Shown in pieces: positions 39,407 to 49,830 of a stretch of DNA of 62,455 nt. Where the stretch lies: assembly GCA_029225165.1 (NCBI GenBank), contig JAQXVY010000006.1:1-62455 (forward strand), given 5' to 3'. Made by a program: the position numbers and the translations under genes. Origin of the DNA: Oscillospiraceae bacterium (GTDB taxonomy: Bacteria > Bacillota > Clostridia > Oscillospirales > Acutalibacteraceae). Numbering within the stretch: position 1 is the first letter of the stretch; each line of letters opens with the position of its first letter. The notes under the pieces are model-generated. The model had not been told where the DNA came from and did no database searches. It worked only from the letters and a program-made list of their open reading frames with translations.

Positions 39407-39440
39407 AAAAACCGAGCCTGTACTTTTTAGGCTCGGTTTT
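39407..39440. terminator. Hairpin with T-run in a divergent gap
   Basis: AAAACCGAGCCT pairs with AGGCTCGGTTTT. It is a strong terminator-like hairpin placed upstream of the PPTase gene, between two divergent genes, where a terminator is not expected. It may be an attenuator in the PPTase leader. The rest of the gap (39334-39644) shows no gene. Confidence 0.6.
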
Positions 39441-39644
39441 CCTTATAATAATGTTTTCCTGTCATATGCGTGTCAGTTATCGCTTTTTTTAATAGAGTGA
39501 CATTTTCCCCATAGACAATTTTCTCAACATATGATATAATTTTATTATGATATATTTTAATTGTAAAACATATTATAATTTTGCATCGAAATTACATATA
39601 TTCAATGCAAATATTATATAAATTATTTTAAGAAGGTGAAAGAA

Positions 39645-42600
39645 ATGAAAATGGTCAGAAACAGTGTAAAGGTATCATTAATATCACTGCTTTGTGTTTT
39701 AATGATTACTTGCTCAATGCCTGTGGGAACTGCCACAACACAGAGAAGATCAACCGGTGTTGCTGACACAGCACAGCTAAGGCAAATGTATCTGAAAAAA
39801 GATGAGGCAACCAAAACCTTGTACCCCAACGGTGCAATAATGTTCCCGTTAAGAAGTTCTGAACTGAAAATGAAGGAATTTTACTCCTTTGATGTGTTCA
39901 GACAGGGAGGAACAAAGGGTAAGGCGACTGTTAAGGTGAGTACAATTGACCTTACAGCCGAATATGGTACAGATTACAATATCTATACCACTAACGAAAT
40001 AAATGCAGACCCTGTAAAGGGTAAGGCAAACCCTTATTATGCTATACAAAATTATAGCTTTATCCCTGTTGAGGGAGAAACCAAAACAGAGTATCAGTCA
40101 GACGAGGACAGTGAAGAAGAAAGTGAGATGCGAAAGGCAATCAGCGAGTATAACGACACCGTCAACAACGAGGTAATGCCCACTTCATCCTCCTTTAATC
40201 TCACCTTTGAGGAGGGAGAAAGCGTCAGAACAATTTACATAGAAACACTTAAAAGTAAGTATGTGCGTGACGACCTTCAGTTCTACCTATCGGTAAGCAA
40301 TCCCAAAAATTGTGAGGTTGGTGAAGTAACCACATCTATGTTCACAATTAAGGAAGAAAGGGAAAAGCCTGAATCCTATGTTTCTGTTAAGGACGCAAAG
40401 GTTAATCCAAAGGCAGGAGAAGTCTATGTTAAGATTAACCGTACAGGTAACCTTGGCAAAACAGTAAACTTTACCGTAAAGACCAAAGAGGGCTCTGCAA
40501 ACGGTGTTGAAAATTATAAAGCAGTTTGCAAAAACCTTACATTTCTGCCGGGTATGACGGAGATAAAACTGCCTGTTCCCCTTACCGATGCAAAGAATGA
40601 AACATACTTTAATGTAGTGCTTGAGGATGTTTCCGGTGCTAAGGTTAAGGACAACAGTGGGAAGGTGCTTATATCCTCCGGTGCAAGTGTTCTAAATAAT
40701 GAAACAGGATACAGCAAAACAAACACAGGATATGGCACATACAAGATTGATAATATCCGAAATGTTGAACTTGTGGATTTGTCAAAGCTTGTAAAATCTC
40801 AGTTAATAGGTCACAAGGCAGATTCATCAGACCAGACCTTTAAATATTTAAGCAACAATCATATGAAAATCGGATACAACGGAGGAGCTTGGAACTGGTG
40901 GAACTATGCCATATCAGCAAGAACTCCTAATAAAGTAGAGTTAACAGGTGTTGATAAAATCCACATAGGATATAACAACAGCGGTGGCTCAACTGCCTGG
41001 GACTATGCCGCTGTTTATGTACATGACTGTGACCCCCTTGATAACGGCGACAGCAGTTGCAAGTGGATGAATAACCTTTCTGCAAGTAATGGTGTCAGTT
41101 GGAATCTCACCAATATAAGCTCATCTAAGCTGTACAAAGAGATTAATTTGCCGGATGATATTTTAGGAGAACGATTCTTGTTCTATATAGTACAAAAGGG
41201 TGCATTTGCAGGTAGTTGCGGTGTTGAATTCTTTAATGAGGGCTATAACGGAACATCCTTTGAGAATAACACATATCTTTTGCTGAAAAAATATACTGTG
41301 AATATTAAAGATAATAACAACAGTGTTATGATGTACAGAGATGGAAAACTGCAGAGTGTGAAAAGCGAAGCATACTCAGACCTTGCCTTTAACTCACTGA
41401 CAAGCAAAGCCAAGGTGACCAGTGTTGATATGTACAGAGGCGAAAGTACAAGTTTTTCCTATACTTTGGACAGTACCTTTAAGGGTAAGCTTAGAATTGT
41501 GGGATACCGCCTTTACAAGGACGGCGGTTATTCTTCAATAATAAGCTGTGACGGAGAACAGTTTACTCTTTCGGCAAAGCTGATAAGAGAAAATATGAAA
41601 TACATTGGAAATAATACAATTAATGTACAGCCGGTTTTCCAGACTGTTGATTCCGATGTTCAAATTCAAAGCTACGAAAACTATGGTGCAGATGACGACA
41701 ATACAGGTCTTTCTTTTAAGGAAAACAGCGACAAGACCTCAGGTGTTGTTACATACAATGAAAAAACAATAGGAACACTTAAATGGAACAGTACAAAAAG
41801 GGAAAATCAGAGCGATAAGTACAATGCCCTTGAGGGTGATGATATATCCTTTACATACACCCCAGACCCAAGCTGTACAGAAAAGTGGATACCATCATTT
41901 GTTGTGAGACAAAATGATAACGAGGATATGCTTTCAAGCACAACCCCACAGATTATTAACGCAACAAACAACAAATGCTCAGTAAGAATAGACAAGGGTC
42001 ATGTACGCATAAGACCTATCTTTGAAAGAAGCGGTTTCACAAAGCTTATTGTCAAAAACCCTGGTGCCGGTCAGCAGTACACAGGAAAAGACACCTCCTT
42101 TGAAACGAAAGATAAATACACAGGAGAATCTACGGTAACAGGATACTACAATGGCTCAAATAAGGTGGATTTTTCAAAAAGTTATGTGGGAGATATTATT
42201 ACATTCACCGCTTCTCCAAGAACAGGCTACAGAGCAAAGTGGCAGTACACAGACAGCACAACCTCAAAGGTGAAAACCTACTACGGTACAAACTTCTTCT
42301 ATGCTGTACAGTATGCATATGAAGCAGAGGATAACTATGTAACACTTACCTTTGAGAAAACCGAAGGTATAGAAAGAGCGTCTGTAAGCGTTACAGGTAA
42401 GGTGCTTGCGAAAAACGGTAGTATAATATGCCCTGGTAGTGACGAGATAACCCAAAAGGATGAAGATTATGTTCCGGCAAAGAACAGTACTATTATGCTT
42501 GAAAGCTGTTTTACAAACTCAGACATAGCCGGTAATTTTATCCTGAAAAATCTGAATACCGACGACACTGGCATTAACGCCAATGCAAAAATTGATGTAT

Positions 42601-45600
42601 CACAAGACGAGGTACACCGTTCACTTACCCTATATAACGGGCACTACTACATCACCGATATTAAGATTGAGGATTGCTTAAGCCAGGACAAAACTTCCCT
42701 AAATCTGGACATAAGACTGCCGTATCAGACATACGGAATAACACCCACGGGAGTTACTGTAACAGATTCAACAGGTATTACCTATTCTTCATCAGTTACA
42801 CTTTATGACAAGACTGTTTATTCCATAAAGGTTGATTTTGACCGCAGTAGCGAAAGCACAGATAAGCCTGTAAATATGGTTACTTTTGTGGTTGAAAGAG
42901 ATGGTCTTGATGTGGAAACCTTTAATGAATATATTGATGCAGATTCTTCAACAGTTACATTAAAAAAGCCTTTGTGTGAGTCTGTAAAATCCCAAGATAA
43001 AATATTTGTGGAATTCTACAATGTTGACGGAGATAAAAAAATCCAGAAATCCTACGGAAGATTTGAAACAGGGCTTACATTTACACCGTCCTATATAGAG
43101 GATAATACAATTTATGCTCCTGACCTTGGTGCAGAAAGCGAGGCAACAAAAAGCACATCTTCTCTGCCAAATCCAACGGTTGCAGCCGAAGCACCCCTTG
43201 TTGGTTCAATCAGTCCAAGCTTTTCTGTTAAAGGCTTTTCACCTATTATTAAGGTGGGCAAAACAGAACAGCAGTATGACGGAAACGACATTTACAACAT
43301 AACCCTAGGTATTCAGTTTGAAAAATCCAAGGATACTAAGGGTAAAGAGTGGGAAAGCACATCTCTTTCCGATCAGGTTGATAATTTGCAGAAGAAACTC
43401 GACGCATTCTCTAAACTTTGGGAAGGTCGAAAGGATAAGCAACAATTTCAGAACCTTAAAGACGGTATGGATTTAAAAACCTCTACAAGCGTTACCTTTA
43501 CTGCTATGTTCACAATGCAGCTGGACTTTTACTATGATGAAAGCGATGAAATGTGTTTTCTAGACTCCTTTGCCGTCATTTCAGGAAGTGTATCCTTCAG
43601 GGCAAGCAAACCGTTCTTCATATATTGCATACCCTGTTATGTATTCTTTAACATCTCCGGAACAGTTACAGGAAAGTACGGTGCATTCCCCGATAAGCCA
43701 TACACAGGTGACGGAAAAGCGGATTATTTGTACAGCGATGAGCTTGCCGACCCTAACAAATATAAATCCTGGGGTGTCACCAACTTTGACCTAAATATCG
43801 GTATGGGAGTTGGCGTAGGAGTTGACGGACTTATGGGCGTAAATGTACAAGGTTCTATTGACTTTAACAATACTGTAACCGGAGTATTTAGGGAGGCCAG
43901 AGGTACCTTAGGCTTGGATTTAAGTGTAAATATTGACCTTGCTGTGTTCTCCGTTTCCAGGTCAATAGTAGGAACCGAGTTTGAACTGTACGACACAAGG
44001 AATAATACAACTCAGCAGGTTGAAAAACTTGCACTAAACGCTCTTGGAAGCAGTGATATGCTAGAAAAAACAAAGCTCAAGGATTTGGAGCTTAGCACAG
44101 AGAGCATTTCCGCTGCAAACGACAATTTAGCCTCAAGGGCTCTGAAAAGCAAGGAAATGTCTGTTCCGTCAGAGGACACAACATATCCGGGTATTGCAGA
44201 AATTTCCGACGGTGTGTACTTTGTTGCCTCCCCTATTCAGGCTGAGGGTGAAACGGTGGCAAAGATGAAGTATATGATTTACGACTTCAACAATGACACC
44301 GTAAGTGAGCCTGCCGATTTGCTTAGCGCAATTAAAAAGGATACCGCATCAGACACCGAATCGTTAGAATTGGCAACGGAGGATTCCAAAAGTCTTACAT
44401 GTGACTACGACTATACCTTCTGTGACTGTGGCAAGGATATTCTCCTTGTTTGGCAAAACATAGACATCACAGATTGTTCAAGGGGAGAATACGAAGAGGT
44501 TCTGATGACCACAAAGATTAAGAGTGTTTTCTATAACAAGGAAACAGGAAAATTCCACGACTACAACGAAATCTTGGATGGCGACGACAATGTAATCTGC
44601 TCTCCTTATGCTGTTTGCAACAAAAAGACCGGTACAGCCGAAATTTTCTACAAAACAGTAGATTTCAGTCAGGTTACAGATAACACATCCTTAAATGATG
44701 TATATGAAATCCCTGAAATTCTCAATGTGTCAGCATGCAACATAAACAACAGCGATATTGTTTGGAGTACTCCGGACGAGATTAAAATGAACGAAAAGAG
44801 CATTGCTTCCTGGGACGCTGTTCCTTACGGAAACGATATAATGATAACCTATGTTTCTGAAGATGATACTTCCTTATCCGGCAAGGGAGTTGACATAGGA
44901 AGTGATGCAAATGTTATTATGAGCAGTGCTACAGATGAAGATACACAAACAAAGAATAAGATGTATATTGATACCCTTACCTATGACGGAGATAAGGTAA
45001 CACAAGGAGATTCAATTTTGATTTCTGACGAAAATCACTCTGTTTCTGCTCCACAGTTTGCAAAAATTGATAAAGACAATACTGAAAATACACTTCTTTT
45101 CTTTAAGTCAGACGGTGTTTGCGGATATCAGAACATTGACAACCTTATATCCCAGCAGGTTTATACAGACTCCAAAGGACAAAAGAGAATCAAGAGCGAT
45201 GCAATGTCGCCTTTGTCAATTACTGATTTTGACGAAGACGACAATTCAGTTGGCGATGATTTATTAGTAAGGTACAATGAAAACACAGGCAAAATTTATG
45301 CTCTGTGGGTTCAGAACGAAGGAACAGAAGCACAAATTTGTGTACGAGAGCTTACTGTTGATGGAGTTGATACCTACACAGAAAGACCAGTTTTTGACGA
45401 AAGCGGTAATGCAACCTATGACAGTGACGGAAATCCTGTTATGACAGAGCTGGACACCCCTGTAAATGTTATCAACGGTCTTTGGGGTGCAAAAACCTAC
45501 CTTACCCAAGGCGGTGTAAACGGAACAGACAGCGGAAAGTTTAAGGAAAATGTTGAAGCTGTAGTCCTTGACAACGGTAATATTTTGGCTTCATACAATG

Positions 45601-46925
45601 CCTATGACCTTAAATTTACAAAGGTTCCTGACAGCGACAACGATAAGGTTGAGGCTGTGAATAATCAGCTTGTGGTAGGTGTTTACGATACCTCACCAAG
45701 CTACGAATTCCCAACCGGCGAGGAAAACACTGCAATTTCATTCTCCGACGACTGTCCTAATGCCGGAGAAACAGTTGATGTTTCTGTTCTTGCTAAAAAC
45801 ACCGGTGTGGATACAGGCAGAGATGTGAACTTTAACCTCTATGTGAATGATGAACTGTATCAGACCTACACAGTTGACACCTGGCTTGCAGATGATGAAC
45901 AGGAGTTTAAAACCTCCTATCAGATTCCTGAGTGTACAGACCCAAGTACAATTTCAATGTGCTGTACAATTACACAGGATGATAAAGTCCTTCAAACATC
46001 ACAGAAATTCAAATTTGAAAAAGCATCAAAGGTAATCATTACAGCAGGAACAATAACACCGGTTAAGTATGTAACAGACGAAAACGGCAATTCACAGTAT
46101 GCAGTTTCAGTTGAACTTGTAAATGACGGAAACTTGCCATACGCAGGTGGAGATTATGTAAAATTCATCAACCACGATAAGTATGCTGAGGCAAAATCCT
46201 TTGATGAGTCAATAACCGATAACAGCCCTGTTTACACTGCCTATGGCGAGGAGGTTCTCCCTGATTTACAGGTTGGGGAAACAAAAACTGTAACCTTCCT
46301 GTCAGATGAATTGCCTTCAAGCGTATTTACAAATTACAACCAGAACGCCGCCCATCTTAAGTTTATCCTTGTTCCAAAGGATGACCACAGCTGGACAGAA
46401 ATCGGTGCAGACGATAAGTTTACCGATATGGGTACATTCAGTCCCGGAGTTACCCTGATGCCTGTTCCCGATGAGGTAAAAAGCGTATCGGCAGAGGATG
46501 TATTTGTATTTACCGGTAAGTCCAATGCTATAAGCGAAGTGATTATGCCTGAAACTGCGTCAGCCTATGCAGATGTTAAGTACACATCAAAGGACGAAGA
46601 AATTGCAACTGTGGATGAACACGGTGTTGTAACAGGCGTAAAAGAAGGTACAACCCAAATTACCATTACCGCAGGAGGCAAAAACGCCACAATTAATGTT
46701 AAGGTTGAGGACGCTCCCCTTTACGGAGATGTTGACCTTGACGGACAGGTGACTGTTAAGGACGCCACACTTGTTCAAAAGTATGTGGTAAAAGACAGCA
46801 CCCTTACTGATTTACAAAAATATGCTGCAAATGTTTTTGACGACGGCGAAATCAACATCAAAGACGCAACATATATACAAAAATATGTTAACGGTTCAAT
46901 TAGCTCTTTCCCTTGTGAAAAGTAG
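39645..46925 (+). CDS. Giant secreted dockerin protein (2,426 residues) with Calx-beta and Ig-like domains
   Basis: This is a very large extracellular protein. Signal peptide at 1-30; then Calx-beta-like segments (about 65-345, for example FDVFRQGGTKGKATVKVSTI and VKINRTGNLGKTVNFTVKT). The centre (about 400-1500) is beta-rich and not recognised; it includes a Gly-rich unit IGMGVGVGVDGLMGVNVQGS. Further on are acidic, repetitive segments and CARDB-like modules (DVSVLAKNTGVDTGRDVNFNL and SVELVNDGNLPYAGGD). Near the end are a Big_2-like domain (EIATVDEHGVVTGVKEGTTQ) and a dockerin (last 65 residues) whose second calcium loop is degenerate (NVFDDGEINIKD). The start is the ATG at 39645, with AAGAAGGTG eight bases in front; the GTG at 39636 overlaps that site. 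It is a single gene. I read it as a structural or adhesive dockerin protein; the catalytic role is unknown. Confidence 0.85.
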   Translation: MKMVRNSVKVSLISLLCVLMITCSMPVGTATTQRRSTGVADTAQLRQMYLKKDEATKTLYPNGAIMFPLRSSELKMKEFYSFDVFRQGGTKGKATVKVSTIDLTAEYGTDYNIYTTNEINADPVKGKANPYYAIQNYSFIPVEGETKTEYQSDEDSEEESEMRKAISEYNDTVNNEVMPTSSSFNLTFEEGESVRTIYIETLKSKYVRDDLQFYLSVSNPKNCEVGEVTTSMFTIKEEREKPESYVSVKDAKVNPKAGEVYVKINRTGNLGKTVNFTVKTKEGSANGVENYKAVCKNLTFLPGMTEIKLPVPLTDAKNETYFNVVLEDVSGAKVKDNSGKVLISSGASVLNNETGYSKTNTGYGTYKIDNIRNVELVDLSKLVKSQLIGHKADSSDQTFKYLSNNHMKIGYNGGAWNWWNYAISARTPNKVELTGVDKIHIGYNNSGGSTAWDYAAVYVHDCDPLDNGDSSCKWMNNLSASNGVSWNLTNISSSKLYKEINLPDDILGERFLFYIVQKGAFAGSCGVEFFNEGYNGTSFENNTYLLLKKYTVNIKDNNNSVMMYRDGKLQSVKSEAYSDLAFNSLTSKAKVTSVDMYRGESTSFSYTLDSTFKGKLRIVGYRLYKDGGYSSIISCDGEQFTLSAKLIRENMKYIGNNTINVQPVFQTVDSDVQIQSYENYGADDDNTGLSFKENSDKTSGVVTYNEKTIGTLKWNSTKRENQSDKYNALEGDDISFTYTPDPSCTEKWIPSFVVRQNDNEDMLSSTTPQIINATNNKCSVRIDKGHVRIRPIFERSGFTKLIVKNPGAGQQYTGKDTSFETKDKYTGESTVTGYYNGSNKVDFSKSYVGDIITFTASPRTGYRAKWQYTDSTTSKVKTYYGTNFFYAVQYAYEAEDNYVTLTFEKTEGIERASVSVTGKVLAKNGSIICPGSDEITQKDEDYVPAKNSTIMLESCFTNSDIAGNFILKNLNTDDTGINANAKIDVSQDEVHRSLTLYNGHYYITDIKIEDCLSQDKTSLNLDIRLPYQTYGITPTGVTVTDSTGITYSSSVTLYDKTVYSIKVDFDRSSESTDKPVNMVTFVVERDGLDVETFNEYIDADSSTVTLKKPLCESVKSQDKIFVEFYNVDGDKKIQKSYGRFETGLTFTPSYIEDNTIYAPDLGAESEATKSTSSLPNPTVAAEAPLVGSISPSFSVKGFSPIIKVGKTEQQYDGNDIYNITLGIQFEKSKDTKGKEWESTSLSDQVDNLQKKLDAFSKLWEGRKDKQQFQNLKDGMDLKTSTSVTFTAMFTMQLDFYYDESDEMCFLDSFAVISGSVSFRASKPFFIYCIPCYVFFNISGTVTGKYGAFPDKPYTGDGKADYLYSDELADPNKYKSWGVTNFDLNIGMGVGVGVDGLMGVNVQGSIDFNNTVTGVFREARGTLGLDLSVNIDLAVFSVSRSIVGTEFELYDTRNNTTQQVEKLALNALGSSDMLEKTKLKDLELSTESISAANDNLASRALKSKEMSVPSEDTTYPGIAEISDGVYFVASPIQAEGETVAKMKYMIYDFNNDTVSEPADLLSAIKKDTASDTESLELATEDSKSLTCDYDYTFCDCGKDILLVWQNIDITDCSRGEYEEVLMTTKIKSVFYNKETGKFHDYNEILDGDDNVICSPYAVCNKKTGTAEIFYKTVDFSQVTDNTSLNDVYEIPEILNVSACNINNSDIVWSTPDEIKMNEKSIASWDAVPYGNDIMITYVSEDDTSLSGKGVDIGSDANVIMSSATDEDTQTKNKMYIDTLTYDGDKVTQGDSILISDENHSVSAPQFAKIDKDNTENTLLFFKSDGVCGYQNIDNLISQQVYTDSKGQKRIKSDAMSPLSITDFDEDDNSVGDDLLVRYNENTGKIYALWVQNEGTEAQICVRELTVDGVDTYTERPVFDESGNATYDSDGNPVMTELDTPVNVINGLWGAKTYLTQGGVNGTDSGKFKENVEAVVLDNGNILASYNAYDLKFTKVPDSDNDKVEAVNNQLVVGVYDTSPSYEFPTGEENTAISFSDDCPNAGETVDVSVLAKNTGVDTGRDVNFNLYVNDELYQTYTVDTWLADDEQEFKTSYQIPECTDPSTISMCCTITQDDKVLQTSQKFKFEKASKVIITAGTITPVKYVTDENGNSQYAVSVELVNDGNLPYAGGDYVKFINHDKYAEAKSFDESITDNSPVYTAYGEEVLPDLQVGETKTVTFLSDELPSSVFTNYNQNAAHLKFILVPKDDHSWTEIGADDKFTDMGTFSPGVTLMPVPDEVKSVSAEDVFVFTGKSNAISEVIMPETASAYADVKYTSKDEEIATVDEHGVVTGVKEGTTQITITAGGKNATINVKVEDAPLYGDVDLDGQVTVKDATLVQKYVVKDSTLTDLQKYAANVFDDGEINIKDATYIQKYVNGSISSFPCEK

Positions 46926-46957
46926 TTAGCGTTGAATCTTCCCATTAACAATGATAC

Positions 46958-46993
46958 GACCCCCTAAAATCTACTTAGGGGGTCGGTTTTTTT
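46958..46993 (+). terminator. Terminator of the giant dockerin gene
   Basis: CGACCCCCTAA pairs with TTAGGGGGTCG, followed by TTTTTTT. Confidence 0.92.
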
Positions 46994-47337
46994 ATTCTTA
47001 TTCAATTCATCAAAAATAATAAACTGTATTTCAAATTTACATTATCATTTATATTATTTCTCTAAACTTTCCTTTTAATACCTTCAAGATTTTTAGTTTT
47101 ATTAAAAAAACAGAGAGCCCGAAAGTTCTCTGTTTTTGTCTGACGATTGTTGTGTACTGCGTTTACAGAAATTTCAAAGCCTCTGTATCTTTTCGGTTCA
47201 ACGGATTAATTTTCAATAGAAATGCTTTTATTAGGATTTTTTCATACCGAACTATCAATATTGAAAGACAGCTCCCGTATAATACAAATGAATTACACGG
47301 AAGCTGTTCCTCTTATCCCGGGGGTCTTGGGACATAT
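46994..47337. other. Non-coding gap with a hairpin
   Basis: A strong hairpin AAAAACAGAGAGC-CCGAAAG-TTCTCTGTTTTT lies at about 47106-47137. Another short inverted repeat (AGCTCCCGT ... ACGGAAGCT) lies at about 47271-47306. ORFs crossing this gap are weak in composition and have no ribosome site, so I do not call a gene. Confidence 0.5.
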
Positions 47338-48690
47338 TTATTTTTTATTGTATATTTCTTTGTTAAGAGCGCCTTCCTTGTGGCTTACGATTACATTTGT
47401 GGCGGCGTCACCGATAACATTAAGGGTGATAACAGCCATACCGGGCAGGTAATTCATAGCCAAAACTAAGGAGTAGCCTATCATACAAAGCTCTGAGCTA
47501 AAGCCTAAGCCCATCATAACAACATAAACCATTGTCGTTCCTGCAACAGGGATAGCAGGTGTGCCAACTGCAGTACAAATAGACAGAAATGCTGTCAGAA
47601 CCAAGGTCATTGGTGTAATGTCAATTCCGGCAGCTGTTCCGATAAAGGTAATAGCAATCATATGCATTGCAGTTGTACCGTTCATATTGATTGTCATACC
47701 TGTTGGAAGAACAAAGCTGCTAACCTCTTCTGAACAACCAAGCTCGTTGACGCAGGTCTTTTTGTTAAGAGGAAGTGTTGCGGCTGATGAATTTGTTGCC
47801 GCTGCAAAGAGTCCGATTTTTGCAGTTTTCTTAAGAAATGTAATCGGGTTAAGTCCTGTTGTAAGGAACACACCGATAGGATAGATTGTACATACAAGTA
47901 CAAGACAAATTACGATTGTTGATGCAATCCATACCATTGTTGGTGAGATATACTCATATCCGTAAACTGCAAGAGCCCTTGTAATCATACAGAAAATTGC
48001 AACCGGTGCAATTTTGTTGATAAGGAAATCCAAAAACATCTGAACAATGTCGTTTAGATTCTGTATAACATTCTTTAGAGGGTCTGCCTTTTTGCCCATC
48101 TTTGTCATACAAAGACCAAGCACAATGGCAATTACCACAACAGAAAGAATGGTGGTGTTGGTTGACATAGCACTAATCATATTTGACGGCACAGCATTGA
48201 CAATAGTAACAAGCGGGTTGTAACCGTCCATTGTAACAATTTCCTGAGCCTGTTGCGCCGGCAAATTAACATCAAACCAACCCATAGACTTTACAAAGTA
48301 TGCACCTGCTCCTGCAAGAGCTGCTGCAATGATGTAGAAAGAAAGGTAGGTAACAAATGTTTTACCTGCAATTTTACCAAGCCTTTTGGGGTCTGCAAGA
48401 CTGCACAAAGCAAGGCTTAACGAACAAATTACAAGGGGAACAATCATCATCTGCAAGCCGTGCATAAAAAGCTGGCCTACTATGTAGAACAAGCCAATGC
48501 CCTCAATGCTTTTTGTAGCAGTTATGTCCTGGAAGAATATTGCGTCAACTACTTTCCATACTCCCTCGTTTGAAGTGCCCATCAGCTGACTTTTGATTAC
48601 CAGACACAAAAATCCAAGGGCAAATCCGGCAATAACAGCAATAAGCATTTTTTTAACTATTGATGACTTTTTCTCTTTTTTCATTGTCAT
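47338..48690 (-). CDS. Dicarboxylate/amino acid:cation symporter (DAACS family)
   Basis: This is a Na+ or H+-coupled transporter of 450 residues. Eight helices plus two re-entrant loops are expected. Substrate-site motifs are clear: AAATNSSAATLPLN (serine-rich hairpin), LPTGMTINMNGTT and NVIGDAATNVIV. The family takes C4-dicarboxylates, glutamate, aspartate or serine. AAAGGAGATG precedes the ATG. It lies downstream of the DeoR-like gene, separated by 225 bases that hold only a weak hairpin (GCTCC..GGAGC near 48853), so its transcription may be separate. Confidence 0.92.
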   Translation of the reverse strand: MTMKKEKKSSIVKKMLIAVIAGFALGFLCLVIKSQLMGTSNEGVWKVVDAIFFQDITATKSIEGIGLFYIVGQLFMHGLQMMIVPLVICSLSLALCSLADPKRLGKIAGKTFVTYLSFYIIAAALAGAGAYFVKSMGWFDVNLPAQQAQEIVTMDGYNPLVTIVNAVPSNMISAMSTNTTILSVVVIAIVLGLCMTKMGKKADPLKNVIQNLNDIVQMFLDFLINKIAPVAIFCMITRALAVYGYEYISPTMVWIASTIVICLVLVCTIYPIGVFLTTGLNPITFLKKTAKIGLFAAATNSSAATLPLNKKTCVNELGCSEEVSSFVLPTGMTINMNGTTAMHMIAITFIGTAAGIDITPMTLVLTAFLSICTAVGTPAIPVAGTTMVYVVMMGLGFSSELCMIGYSLVLAMNYLPGMAVITLNVIGDAATNVIVSHKEGALNKEIYNKK

Positions 48691-48915
48691 GAATACATCT
48701 CCTTTGCGTTAAATTGTAAGAGCCACCTAAAAATACAGACGAAATTATAAATTACCGAAATACACATTTCCTTGCCCCCGACCATAATTCAAAAGTATTT
48801 TTCGGTGATACAGATGTTCATCATCAATTAAAACCATATTAAATTTTAAAAAGCTCCCGACTTTACAAAATCAGGAGCAAATAAATTACATAAATATCAA
48901 ATACAAACTGACAAA

Positions 48916-49671
48916 TCACTCATATATAAGACAAATACCGTTCTTACTACAAAAGTCCACCCAACTGTCGTCAGGCTTTTCATCAGTTATTAAACAATCT
49001 ACCTTATCCCAATTTAAGAAACTTACAAATGCGGTTTGGTCGAATTTTGTATGGTCAGCAAGAAGAATTACACGGGATGCACGACTTGACATTTCCGTCT
49101 TTATGTCGGCCTCTCCCTCAGAGGAGTCGGAAATTCCGTTTTTCATATCAAGACCTTTACAACCCAGCAAGGCAACATCCACACTATACTTGCGAACATT
49201 CTCTTTTGCAAGGCTGCCATAAAAGGAGCGTGTCCTTTCGTCATAGGTTCCCCCTGTGGAAACAAGCATCATATTTGTTCCGTCCAGTTCCTGAAATATC
49301 TGGGCGGAAAAGCTGATGGCTGTCAGTTCACGGTTGTCCTTTAGTAGCTTCATCGCCTCAATAACCGTTGTGCTGTTGTCCACCATAATAGTCTTTGCGT
49401 CCCCGTATTCACGAAGTAAAAGCTTTGCAATCTTCTTTTTGCTTTCAAGATTAATTGCCCTTCTTTTTGAAAAGTGAATACGCTCGTTGTGGGATGTTGT
49501 GTTCAACATAGCACCGCCATATGTACGGGTGACAACACCGTCATTCTTTAGTTTTTCCAAATCTCTGCGTATTGTTTCCTCTGTAACATTGTACAGCCGG
49601 CTCAGGTCAGAAACGAAAACCTCGCCCTCTGCCTCAACCTTTTGCTTAATTTTATCAATTCTCTTTGCCAT
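48916..49671 (-). CDS. DeoR-family transcriptional regulator
   Basis: This is a 251-residue sugar-responsive regulator. The N-terminal HTH is typical (FVSDLSRLYNVTEETIRRDLEKL, then GVVTRTYGGAML). The C-terminal DeoRC domain senses a sugar phosphate; MVDNSTTVIEAMKLL and LLADHTKFDQTAFVS are its conserved segments. It lies downstream of the polyol operon on the same strand, with a terminator between (49775), so it has its own transcription. It is the obvious candidate to bind the palindrome at 57366. Confidence 0.93.
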   Translation of the reverse strand: MAKRIDKIKQKVEAEGEVFVSDLSRLYNVTEETIRRDLEKLKNDGVVTRTYGGAMLNTTSHNERIHFSKRRAINLESKKKIAKLLLREYGDAKTIMVDNSTTVIEAMKLLKDNRELTAISFSAQIFQELDGTNMMLVSTGGTYDERTRSFYGSLAKENVRKYSVDVALLGCKGLDMKNGISDSSEGEADIKTEMSSRASRVILLADHTKFDQTAFVSFLNWDKVDCLITDEKPDDSWVDFCSKNGICLIYE

Positions 49672-49774
49672 AAAAAGACCTTCCGCTATTTTTGTATATA
49701 TTGTATCACAATTACAAGGAAAAGTAAAGGATTTTTGTAGATTTTATATTCTAATAAATATAAAATAGAAAATT

Positions 49775-49814
49775 TTAGGGCATATCACAATATTGTGGCT
49801 ATGATACGCCCTAA
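49775..49814 (-). terminator. Terminator of the polyol operon
   Basis: On the minus strand TTAGGGCGTATCA pairs with TGATATGCCCTAA, followed by AAATTTTC. It separates the aldo/keto reductase from the DeoR gene. Confidence 0.75.
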
Positions 49815-49830
49815 TAGTAAAATACTATAA

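Noticed and set aside
47152..47469. A 105-residue plus-strand ORF over the end of the symporter gene
   Set aside because: It has no ribosome site and overlaps the well-supported minus-strand transporter for about 130 bases; composition is not protein-like.
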